Assembly: GCA_900756545.1 (NCBI GenBank)
Contig: CAAEKO010000063.1
Span: 1 to 8,090 of the forward strand
Direction of reading: 5' to 3'
From: Clostridia bacterium
GTDB lineage: Bacteria; Bacillota; Clostridia; UBA1381
Length of the DNA stretch: 8,090 nt
Made by a program: the position numbers and the translations under genes. This document shows, one piece after another, positions 1 through 6,861 of this stretch. The first letter of the stretch is position 1, and each line of letters begins with the position of its first letter. The notes below the pieces were generated by a model. That model was not told where the DNA came from and did not search any database. It worked only from the letters and a program-made list of their open reading frames with translations.

Positions 1-101
1 AAAAACACCTGTCTTCTATACTTCGGCGCAAACTCAATATGATACTTGCAATTCCATTTTGTATGTACTAAACTATTTTTGTCTATGTTTTCTTTTTTCA
101 T
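1..101 (-). CDS. tnpA: IS200/IS605-family transposase TnpA, N-terminal 33 residues (runs off left edge)
   Basis: The ATG at 99-101 opens a frame starting MKKENIDKNS that contains HTKWNCKYHIEFAPKYRRQV. This matches the characteristic N-terminus of IS200/IS605 TnpA and related REP-associated tyrosine transposases (typically H-T-x-W-x-CKYHI-x-F-x-PKYRR). These are HUH-type Y1 transposases that cut and rejoin single-stranded DNA at hairpin-marked ends. Only 33 codons of an expected roughly 130-155 are present, so the HUH motif and the catalytic tyrosine are outside the window and intactness cannot be judged. The ribosome binding site is a strong AAAGGAGG (159-166 has the same sequence on the plus strand; the functional copy is on the minus strand at about 118-111), and it is embedded in an inverted repeat. 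Confidence 0.8.
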   Translation of the reverse strand, partial: MKKENIDKNSLVHTKWNCKYHIEFAPKYRRQVF

Positions 102-105
102 AGAT

Positions 106-170
106 AAATCCTCCTTTTGTGTTTCTTTTGACTGGCAGGTCGTTTTTATTCTAACACAAAAGGAGGATTT
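106..170 (-). promoter_or_regulatory. 18-bp perfect inverted repeat that can mask the tnpA ribosome binding site
   Basis: Arms 106-123 and 153-170 are perfect complements around a 29-base loop (124-152). The arm next to tnpA carries its Shine-Dalgarno sequence (AAAGGAGG). A transcript entering from upstream would fold the distal anti-SD arm onto the SD and block translation; a transcript starting inside the loop would escape. Control of this kind, limiting transposase made from read-through transcription, is known for IS200. Its operation here is inferred from the pairing alone. Confidence 0.6.
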
Positions 171-194
171 TTTCTCACCGGTTAACCTTTTTTG

Positions 195-217
195 AACCAC
201 GCGACTATCGCGTGGTT
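195..217. repeat. Perfect 10-bp hairpin near the IS left tip
   Basis: AACCACGCGA at 195-204 pairs perfectly with TCGCGTGGTT at 208-217 around a 3-base loop (CTA). The position, about 95-115 bases upstream of the tnpA start and close to the inferred element tip, fits the subterminal hairpin that TnpA recognises at IS200/IS605 ends. On the plus strand the stem is followed by only four T residues, so it would be at best a weak terminator. It is translated as the last codons of the truncated peptidase frame, which suggests that those codons are IS DNA. Confidence 0.6.
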
Positions 218-228
218 TTCATTACACA

Positions 229-266
229 ATATATGGGATGCGCACAAAAAGGCGCATCCCATATAT
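229..266. repeat. Perfect 15-bp inverted repeat at the peptidase/IS junction
   Basis: ATATATGGGATGCGC (229-243) pairs perfectly with GCGCATCCCATATAT (252-266) around the 8-base loop ACAAAAAG. The right-hand arm codes for part of the plausible peptidase sequence (IYMGCA), while the left arm lies against the inferred IS tip. It is either a hairpin that attracted insertion, or part of the element end. There is no T-run on either side, so it is not a standard terminator. Confidence 0.55.
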
Positions 267-487
267 ATCTCACTTGCAAGATGCTCAATACCTACTTTTT
301 CTTTACATGCTCTGCACCTGTAGCCCTGGATTACCCAGCTTACAATCGGTATCAGTTCATACCAGGTAAGTATATGACCGCAGCTGTCGCATCTTGACCT
401 TCCTTTATACCAGTCTTTACGCGACAGGATCACATTTATAAAACTTCCGGTGCACGCCCCTATAGCAAACATCAATACGCTGACCAT

Positions 488-2086
488 CTAAAACACCACC
501 GTTGTCACGCCGTCATTTGACGGGGGCTGTATAACCTTAAATGTTACATATACCGTTTTTCCGCCGATGTAATACGTCTGATTATACACCCCTTCCGCCA
601 GCCATTCCGGTTCCGTACAATACCAGTTAAAGTTCTGTCCGTTTGAGTAGACATATACGCCTGTATTGCCCATTGAATAATCATACTATGAAAAGCTTTT
701 TAAGGATATTCCCGCGTTCTGTATTCCAGACACATAGCCCTCTTTTTTCAGGATCACAATATCGTTCAGCCTGATTGCGTTGATCTGCTCACGAAGCTCC
801 GGCGACAGCTTGTTATCCTCAACGATGTTTTCTTTAATATTAAATCCAATCGGCAGATTCGTCTTGTCAAAATCTATACTCTGTTCAACAGGCTCCGTAT
901 CAGAAATAGCAGGCGGGGTTAAGTTCTTTTTCCCGTTTCCGCCGCCAAGACCGCTGATTTCACCCTCCTCTGTTTCGTTTACAACGGCCACTCTGTAATA
1001 CTCATAATAGTATTTATTCTGCATTCTACCGGGCGCGATAATCAATTTCGTATTGCTCACCAGATAACAGAAAATATCTATTTCCTCATATAAGTTCCGA
1101 ATCCAGCCTGAACGTGTGGTTGACAAAGCCGTTCCGTCTTGTTTGTATGTGCATACAATTCCTGGTCGCTTGCCCCGATGGACCATTCCGCCGTGGCATA
1201 CCTGCCGTCAGGGAAAAAATTTGTTTTCTCTTTTCCAAACCAGTCCGACTCTTCCGGTGCTGCAGTTTCCGGGATTGGATAAGATATCTCTGGATGGATC
1301 AGGAATTGGGACTGTTCTTCTATAACCAAATATCCATTTTTCGGCGTAACTTCCGTTGTGAGAACAAGTTCGCTTGACGCATAGCTCATACTTTTATTCT
1401 TAAACACAATACCCTGCACCTTGGTCGCATATTTACCATCAATCATATAGTATTTTCGCGTCGTGCCGCTTAAATAGCTTCCGTGCGTGTTATATAACAC
1501 CCCGTCCTTGAGCATAACCGTCCCCCTCGGTGGAGCGGGTCGCCAATTCCTGCTGCCGGTATAACTTTGCCTGATCCGTAATAAATACATATTCCTTATA
1601 GTAAGTTGCATCGCTCCATGTTATATAGCCGCCTGGGTTAATCACATAAAACGGCTGCTCCTATTGATTCGCCGTATAAAATACTGGATCAATCTGGTTA
1701 GATATGTCCATCAGTCCCAAATCATTCGTCTGGTAATATTCATTATACAGGGATATTTCATCAAGGATTATGAAATCCTCTTTTGAAACCAACAGGATAT
1801 AATATGTCAAATACTGCATATCCTTGTTTCCATTTTTGCCTCCATCCGAACGCCGGTCATGCACAACGCCAAGATAATAATTTGAGCCGAGTTTGTCCAG
1901 CTTGTATGCTTCAAACATGTTATTGCTCATAGCCTTTCAAATATTGACCTGCTGCGCGGTTACGCCACAGGTGATTTCCGGCGACTTTTCCCATATCTCA
2001 TACTGCCGCGGCCCTGTTTCTGCCCGGACCGGAATCGAGGCAATCACCGCTGCCAAAAGCAGCAGTATGCATAATATTTTTTTCAT
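488..2086 (-). pseudogene. Secreted protein of unknown function, multiply disrupted
   Basis: The ATG at 2084-2086 has an excellent ribosome binding site (AAAGGAGG, 7 bases upstream) and overlaps the upstream stop as ATGA. It codes for a signal peptide: MKK, then the hydrophobic ILCILLLLAAVIASIP, with probable signal peptidase I cleavage after VRA. The rest, about 530 codons when joined, is rich in Tyr and polar residues and looks extracellular; I recognise no domain. The coding frame is broken by TGA at 1937-1939, TAG at 1661-1663, one extra G in the G5 run at 1522-1526 (four Gs restore TEGTVMLKDG), a one-base loss around 1112-1140, and TAG at 686-688 (protein-like sequence YDYSMGNTGVYVY continues after it). 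It ends at TAG 488-490, abutting the peptidase start. Its place between pseudopilins and the peptidase suggests export by, or attachment to, the pilus-like system. Confidence 0.65.
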
Positions 2087-2576
2087 GGCTGTTCCTCCTT
2101 TTGTTCCCGCTGAATCAGTTCGCGGATATACTCATCCGTCAGCGGGGAATAATTGCCGATGCGTTTTAAATAGCAGAACACCCCCGATAGTTCAAACGGT
2201 TCTGTGGTATACGCGCCGTCCTGTAACCCATCGTAAATTTGCTCCAGCAGTGCATTGCCCACCACATTGTAATAGGCTCCATCCGCCGTTTCCTCCATCA
2301 TTGGTACAATCCCAATCCCCAGGCTTGCCGGATGCGGCGCCCCGCCGTGCTCTGCGATGGGTTCCCTGCATTCCTGCTATGTATTAAACATCACCAATTC
2401 CGCCCGCTTTACATCCAAGCTTGTCCCAATCATCTCCCGATAGGCGCTGATTTGCGGCTCCAGTTCCGCCTGTTCCTGTTTCTCCCCTTGCCATAGCTGT
2501 ATCGCCCCAACAACCGCTATCAACAGCTTGCCAACGCCGCCTGCTGCACCTGCTGTTTCGATATTTTCTGGTTCAA
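2083..2576 (-). pseudogene. Membrane-associated protein of unknown function, or displaced C-terminus of the Big2 protein; disrupted
   Basis: Read from TTG at 2574-2576 (GAGGTG six bases upstream) it begins MNQKISKQQVQQ, then must change frame near 2530-2545 to reach GGVGKLLIAVVGAIQLW, a probable membrane segment, followed by a Glu/Gln-rich stretch. An in-frame TAG at 2377-2379 separates AELVMFNT from QECREPIAEHGG. The frame then runs intact to REQKEEQP and TGA at 2083-2085. A GTG at 2583-2585 in the same frame as the TTG is another possible start. Alternatively, the reading EQIEPENIETAGAAGGVGKLL, open from just after the Big2 gene's stop, would join directly to that gene if one base were removed near 2584; the membrane segment would then be its C-terminal anchor. 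About 165 codons in total; no family recognised. Confidence 0.5.
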
Positions 2577-2581
2577 TTTGT

Positions 2582-4435
2582 TCACCTCGCCTGAATCTGA
2601 ATTTTATAGTTCCCGTTCATTGGCACATCTGCCGCGCTTTTCAAGCCGTCCTTGAGGAACAGCCAACATTCGTCCTTCCAGCCGCCGATTTCTGATACAT
2701 GCACCGTTTTCCCCTCAGCGTTGATCTCCAGGTTATACCTTTCGCCGTTGCCTGTTGGGTCTGTAGACATGAATATAGCGATTTTTGCCGTATATGCTGT
2801 GAGTTCCTCACCGAATTCAAGGAGAATTTTCCGGTTGGGAGTGACATTATACAGCGTCTTAATCTGCTGGAAATGGTTATCGCTGTATACCGCTGTGAAC
2901 TTGTATTCCGACACCTCCGTAAAGTTTGGGGAATATGCCATTACGGTCACTTTCCCCCGCATCCTTAATTGTTACCAAACCATTCCCATCCACGGTTGCA
3001 TTCGGGCTGAATATCCGCCAACGCAGCGTTTTCTCCGTTGTGTTTTCCGGATACAGCTCCGCTGTAAACTGGATTTTTTGTCATATTTCAAAAACTGTGT
3101 TTTCCTGCGGCTTGATCGTTATTTTGTCCGTATGCCGGACATAGGGGATCACTTTCACTGTAATCTCATCCCGCTTTCCTGTATCTCTCGATGTTGCCGT
3201 AATTGTCGTTGTCCCAAAGCCGTTTGCCGTCACCTCGCCTTTATCGAAAACCGACGCCACTTCACGGTTTCCCGACTTCCATGTAATCCGCTTATCGTTT
3301 GCTTCCACAGGATAGATATTGGCATAGAAGTTTTGGGATTCGCCTTTCATAATCTCTACGGTACTGCGTATTGCCGTACCGTCCTTTCTGCATATTTCCA
3401 CACTGCGCACCGGGATATCGTTTTCGCTGTAATATGTATTGTCTGTTACCTGTACCGTCAAATACTACTCCGCAACCATTTTGCTGTCCTTGTAAATTCA
3501 TGCGTATACGTATGCCGGAATCATCCATAATTGTCAGCCTGTTATACAGGTTCCTGCCCATAAGCACGTATCCTTTGTCGTTAAATGCTTCTGTAACCTC
3601 CGGATTTTCTTGGTCTATCAAAAATAATCCAACGTCTATTTCAGACGCCGCGCCATACGGGTCAGCAACAGAAAGAAACAGCCGTGCCCTTTCTGCCTGC
3701 GGGACACAATAAATATGTTCATCGGTCACATTCCCACTGATTACTGTTCCATCCTCAGTTTCCAATCTATAACGCACAATCAAATCGCCGTCGTCATTCT
3801 CCGTTGTATAAAGCAGCTGCATACCATTAAGACTATCCCCACCGTATTTTTTAAATCTTCTGCTGATAATTTCACGTCTTTTTTGCCATTGACCGAATTT
3901 TTACTGAAAATAACACCGTCAAATTTGATTTGCGGCGTTTTGTTTTTATAAAATACCAGCCCGCTGTCTGACGCCTGTGTACTGTCCGGTTCGCCTACAA
4001 GCCGCCAGCCGTCCTTGATATCCGCACCTGCAACGGCTGTTTTGGACACATCGGAAAGGGCCTGAACATGATACCGGTATGCCAGCTTATATCTCTTTTC
4101 CCCATCATATTGCGACAAGCCCCCGAAATCCGCCTGAATGTTCAGGCTCTTCGGTTCTTCCAACAGGACTTTCTTCGTTTCGTTCCCTGCGCTGTCGGTA
4201 TAGATATACCACCACCGGGTTCTTTTTCAAACACTGCAAGCTCGATAGATTTGATATAGAAATCCGGATCATCCAGATCAGGAAGTGTAAAATAAACGCC
4301 CTTACCTGTACCGATATCCTTTGCAGGCTTCACTTCCCCGTTCATTTCAAGCTTCATAGCCGTGTCTTCTGCATGTACTGCTGTTACACTAAACAAACAT
4401 ATCAAAATACACAGCGCAAATACACATTTTTTCAT
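2582..4435 (-). pseudogene. Large secreted protein with two Big2 (bacterial Ig-like) domains, disrupted
   Basis: The ATG at 4433-4435 (GAGGTG six bases upstream) starts a signal peptide, MKKCVFALCILICLFSV, with probable cleavage after VHA. The joined reading is about 617 codons. The second half has two Big2-type repeats: one from PVRSVEI through KRITWKSGNREVASV to GTTTITATSRD (about 3410-3160), the other from DKITIKPQ through AELYPENTTEKTLRW to DGNGLVTIKDAG (about 3120-2955). Such domains form rigid stalks in cell-surface adhesins. Lesions: one base lost in the GGTGGTGGT run at 4208-4216 (restores WYIYTDSAGN), one A lost from the A6 run at 3847-3852, one base gained near 3496-3500, TAG at 3465-3467, TGA at 3081-3083 (where the domain usually has Gly), and one extra G in the G5 run at 2954-2958. 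The frame ends at TGA 2582-2584. Probably once a surface or pilus-associated protein. Confidence 0.7.
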
Positions 4436-4455
4436 TCGTTCCACCTCTTATCCTG

Positions 4456-4932
4456 TTATGATTTCGGCTCGACAACGGCGATGATATCATCCTTAAACAC
4501 GCCCGCTGCATAGACCTCTTTATTGCTAACACTGTCCGGACCATAGCTTGATATGATAACAAGCCCCGGGACCGAGCCTGCGTCCCCGCCCGAATAGGTA
4601 TAAATGTCAAATTCATACGGATTGCCCAACGGGTCGGCTTTGATTTTGGTCTTAAGCCTCACGCTTTTTTTATCCGCGGCAACCGCTTCTTTTCCTATCT
4701 CATAAGGCAGGTATCTGTTATTGAGCAGCTCCGTCACCTCGTCTATTACCGTTTCATAGTTTGCGTCCGGTTCGGCTATAATGTTGCCGTAGTCGGTAAA
4801 ATAGCTTTTCAGCGCCGCCGTTATATCTCTGAGTTCGGACTCGCATATGTCAATCCGGTTATTCTGCCAGACGCGGTTTAGGGCAACAACTGTTCCTGCC
4901 ATCAATATCCCAGTTATGGCAACCGCCGCCAA
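4456..4932 (-). pseudogene. GspG-like pseudopilin lacking its own start and leader
   Basis: The frame from about 4932 to TAA 4456-4458 reads LAAVAITGILMAGTVVALN, which looks like the N-terminal hydrophobic helix of a pilin after its FTLxE motif. It is followed by ESELRDITAALKSYFTDYGN and DPLGNPYEFDIYTY, close to the DPWGNPY and SxGxDG features of GspG-type pseudopilins. No start codon with a ribosome binding site exists in this frame; upstream it is only a shadow of the PilX-like frame. Deleting the 16 bases 4933-4948 would give LPEILAAVAITGIL, exactly a pilin signature, suggesting a rearranged junction. Removing one T from the T4 run at 4931-4934 would instead make a single continuous protein with the upstream gene. 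The stop is 20 bases before the Big2 gene start. Confidence 0.65.
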
Positions 4933-5230
4933 AATCCGCCGCGTCTGCAATTTCAGGGAGCAGATACGGCGCGTATTGGTCCTGTGCAATATAGCTTCCG
5001 TCCCCGAGCTGCGTATAAGCAAGCACATAGTCCTGGTTTTCAAGATAATTTATAAAAAGCCCTATTGCAGTATCTACGCCGCTTTCCGCTATATATCGGT
5101 TATTCAAGCGCTCATATTCCGTTTTGGTGTTATACCGGCTGGAAACACAAACGCCGAGCAGGGCTGCCCCGGACAGTACGGCCAATGATGCGACAAGCAG
5201 CACAAAGCTTATATTCGCCTGTTTCTTCAT
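4859..5230 (-). pseudogene. PilX/GspK-like minor pseudopilin, frame lost before its C-terminus
   Basis: The ATG at 5228-5230 directly follows the TAA of the preceding gene, with GGAGGT nine bases upstream inside that gene. The protein starts MKKQANISFVLLVASLAVLS with one membrane helix and no FTLxE motif, then has YIAESGVDTAIGLFINYLE. The helix followed by an AE(A/S)G motif is typical of PilX/GspK-type minor components that prime pseudopilus assembly at the membrane. The plausible sequence ends about residue 95 (PEIADAAD); the codons after it, down to TAA 4859-4861, are the out-of-frame reading of the GspG-like pseudopilin. Either a deletion fused two genes out of frame or one base was gained in the T4 run at 4931-4934. 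Assignment to the family rests on a short motif. Confidence 0.6.
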
Positions 5231-5710
5231 TTACTCTACCTCCATAACAGCCGTACTCCGCGGCGTAATATGAAACGATACCGTCTGCGCCCTCTGATCC
5301 GGCTCTACGTTATTTTTCAAAACGCCTAATGTTACCAAAAGCGTATTTTCCCGTACTGCAAACGTACTCTTTTCATAATCAACATCAAGCTGGCGTTTAT
5401 CCGAAAATGCCAGATACCCCGCCGGATAATGCGCACAGATAGAATAGCGCAAAGGCTTTTGACTTCCGCGCTGGGTAACTTCAAGCGTTTTGCCGCTGTC
5501 TTTCACAACGACCTTTTCTGCCGACTGGATTTCGCGCGTTAAGTAAAATATGGTTTCATTCAGGCTTGTGCGGTTTGTACTTTCTATTTGCCCATCATAC
5601 AGGTTTGTTGTCATAAGCGCGATCAGGGACATGCCGACTGCTAAAATCATACCAAAGATACCGCTTGCCATTAAAAGCTCAGGCAGTGTAAAAGCCGATT
5701 TTTTTCTCAT
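5231..5710 (-). CDS. Prepilin-like protein, GspJ/PilW type
   Basis: 159 residues. A short leader MRKKSA precedes FTLPELLMASGIFGMILAVG, with the pre-pilin cut expected between Ala6 and Phe7 and the conserved Glu at mature position 5. Then comes a long amphipathic stretch (TSLNETIFYLTREIQSAEKV) and a C-terminal beta-rich region. The REIQSAE segment after the helix is typical of GspJ/PilW-type minor pseudopilins, which cap the pilus tip. Ala at -1 instead of the usual Gly is also seen in Gram-positive prepilins. The start overlaps the upstream stop as ATGA (ATG 5708-5710), with a GGTGGTGA element ahead as ribosome binding site, so translation is probably coupled. Intact in this window, but it would need a prepilin peptidase from elsewhere because the neighbouring copy is truncated. 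Confidence 0.8.
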   Translation of the reverse strand: MRKKSAFTLPELLMASGIFGMILAVGMSLIALMTTNLYDGQIESTNRTSLNETIFYLTREIQSAEKVVVKDSGKTLEVTQRGSQKPLRYSICAHYPAGYLAFSDKRQLDVDYEKSTFAVRENTLLVTLGVLKNNVEPDQRAQTVSFHITPRSTAVMEVE

Positions 5711-6117
5711 TGCAGCATCACCACCGCCGTTATTTTTGAGTTGGGGATACTGCCGCCCGCTTCAATACGGAACAGATTTGGGGAATCAAATTTTAAAACC
5801 TCGGAAAAGCCGTAATTTTCATTTGATATGACTGTATAGCTCCCGTCCGGATTCAAGTCAATCTCCCCTACGCCTACTGCAATTACCCTGATTTCCCTAT
5901 CCTTGGTAAACTGATAAAGCTGAGGCAAGGTCTTTGCCTCAACTTTTATCTGTTCAATATGATCCATATTGGAAATAACCGCCGCCTCCTGTATATCCCG
6001 GTCATATGTATGTTTTAAGTACGCCGATATAAAGGCTACGGCAGCCATTCCCACCGCGCTTACAATCAGCAGGCACACCATGGTTTCCACAAGCGTAAAC
6101 GCTGATTTCTTTTTCAT
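5707..6117 (-). CDS. Prepilin-like protein, GspI/type IV pilin family
   Basis: 136 residues from ATG 6115-6117, chosen over upstream in-frame starts because it puts the leader MKKKSA directly before FTLVETMVCLLIVSAVGM, the class III signal with Glu at mature position 5. Upstream codons of the same frame only shadow the previous gene. The helix is followed by DRDIQEAAVISNMDHIEQIK and a short globular domain. The size and gene order (after the major pilin, before the GspJ-like gene) suggest a GspI-like minor pseudopilin, but the sequence alone only supports the broader family. One base separates the start from the upstream TAA, and the ribosome binding site is weak, so coupling is likely. It ends TGA 5707-5709, overlapping the next ATG. 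Confidence 0.75.
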   Translation of the reverse strand: MKKKSAFTLVETMVCLLIVSAVGMAAVAFISAYLKHTYDRDIQEAAVISNMDHIEQIKVEAKTLPQLYQFTKDREIRVIAVGVGEIDLNPDGSYTVISNENYGFSEVLKFDSPNLFRIEAGGSIPNSKITAVVMLQ

Positions 6118-6118
6118 G

Positions 6119-6721
6119 TTATTTCTTATACGTAATGTCTGCCGCGCCGGATGTAATCGTAATCGCACCTGCGCCGGCAGCCTCGAGCTTTGTAATACTG
6201 TCTGCTTCAATGTTGCTGCTGAATCCGACTGTAGCCGACTCAATCTGGCCATCGATAAATACAACGCCCAATGCATAATTATCCGCATCCTCGGAAATTA
6301 AAGAATCTTTCCCGTTGGATACAAAGATAATCGCGCCGTTATTCGGATTGCCCGAAGCGGGTTTTACAATCTGGATCAAATACGGCTGGTTCCACTGATC
6401 TTCCTTATTGCTCTCGCCGGATGTACCGTCGAACTGCATTGCCTTATCCAGATACAGGTTGATACCGTTGTCGCCACAGAGATTGTCAACGTCTGTAAAG
6501 TCTGCAAGGCTTGCGTTTTCTCTTAACAACTGTTCTGCCGCCAATTCATACGAGCGAAAATCATTCTTTACGCCCGTCTCGCGCGCCTTATCCCCGGCAA
6601 AATCAATACGCGGCACAAGCGCCACAAACAGGATGCCGATCACTGCAACCACAATTAAAATTTCCACCAGGGTAAAAGCCTTTTTCTTCTTGTTTTTCAA
6701 ACTTTTAATTAAATTCTGCAT
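6119..6721 (-). CDS. Type IV pilin / GspG-like major pseudopilin
   Basis: 200 residues. A 15-residue basic leader (MQNLIKSLKNKKKKA) is followed by FTLVEILIVVAVIGILFVAL, a textbook type IV pilin helix with Glu at mature position 5 and cleavage expected between Ala15 and Phe16. The C-terminal part has DQWNQPYLIQI and FVSNGKDSL, which resemble the DPWGNPY and SxGxDG elements of GspG-type subunits. It is the first gene of the operon, has the best ribosome binding site (GGAGG, nine bases before ATG 6719-6721) and is the probable major subunit of the filament. Two cysteines are not obvious; only one is seen (Cys in DNLCGDNG). ComGC of the competence pilus is a related alternative, but ComGC is usually only about 100 residues. 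Confidence 0.82.
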   Translation of the reverse strand: MQNLIKSLKNKKKKAFTLVEILIVVAVIGILFVALVPRIDFAGDKARETGVKNDFRSYELAAEQLLRENASLADFTDVDNLCGDNGINLYLDKAMQFDGTSGESNKEDQWNQPYLIQIVKPASGNPNNGAIIFVSNGKDSLISEDADNYALGVVFIDGQIESATVGFSSNIEADSITKLEAAGAGAITITSGAADITYKK

Positions 6722-6746
6722 ATTCTTATTCCTCCGTAATTTTTAT

Positions 6747-6775
6747 TTCTAATTTTGTATATATAAACTGTTCAA
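6747..6775 (-). promoter_or_regulatory. Possible promoter of the pilin operon
   Basis: On the minus strand TTGAAC (6775-6770) is followed after 18 bases by TAGAAA (6751-6746), in an AT-rich stretch between the terminator and the pilin start. The match to sigma-70-type hexamers is only moderate, and another pairing (TTGTTT, 6780-6775, with CAAAAT) scores about as well. The region 6722-6861 holds no other gene; no riboswitch was recognised. Confidence 0.3.
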
Positions 6776-6861
6776 AACAACGGCCTTTGCGAGTATTAAA
6801 AAAAACACCACCCTTCTTTTTATTGGCAGCGTTTCAAACAGGTTATATCCAGTTTTAAATG

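Larger units (their letters stand above)
1..228 (-). mobile_element. IS200/IS605-family insertion sequence, left end (partial)
   Basis: This is the left end of a single-strand transposing IS200/IS605-type element; the rest lies beyond the left edge. It is recognised from the tnpA start at 101, a subterminal perfect hairpin (195-217) near the expected tip, and an 18-bp inverted repeat enclosing the tnpA ribosome binding site. This layout (tip hairpin, then a leader structure, then tnpA) is the known arrangement of IS200 left ends. The outer boundary is inferred: family tips lie some 10-15 bases outside the hairpin, which would be near 228, but there are no terminal inverted repeats or target duplications to fix it. 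The element sits inside a prepilin peptidase gene in the same orientation. Confidence 0.6.
182..487 (-). pseudogene. Prepilin peptidase (A24 family), N-terminal fragment truncated by the IS
   Basis: Prepilin peptidases cut the short basic leader from prepilins at the inner membrane and methylate the new N-terminus. The frame opens MVSVLMFAIG and has the family's N-terminal signature: GSFINVI at residues 14-20, then RCDSCG (30s), LIPIVSW (45-51) and CRACK (58-62). These give the two CxxC pairs (C33/C36, C58/C61) of the zinc-binding cytoplasmic loop. Family members run about 230-260 residues; this frame stops at 101, and roughly from residue 85 it reads through the IS hairpins. The membrane core with both catalytic aspartates is missing. 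The ATG directly follows the TAG of the upstream gene, so translation was probably coupled. The rest of the gene should lie beyond the far IS end, outside the window. No active peptidase can come from this copy. Confidence 0.8.

Noticed and set aside
195..217. Intrinsic terminator
   Set aside because: The stem is strong but lacks a proper T-run on either strand; an IS end hairpin explains it better.
1893..2387. Plus-strand open frame of 164 codons
   Set aside because: It is antisense to the broken secreted-protein genes, with Pro/Arg/Cys-rich composition and no recognisable motif.
2652..3530. Longest open frame of the window (292 codons, plus strand)
   Set aside because: It lies opposite the Big2 gene, is rich in Cys, Arg and Ser as expected of an antisense shadow, has no domain and no convincing ribosome binding site.
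5707..6288. Longer start for the second prepilin gene
   Set aside because: The additional N-terminal codons overlap the first pilin gene in another frame and would put the FTLVE signal far from the N-terminus.
6722..6861. Possible cyclic-di-GMP riboswitch ahead of the pilin operon
   Set aside because: A CGCAAAGGCC stretch recalls part of the class I consensus, but the other conserved blocks and the pairing stems are not present.
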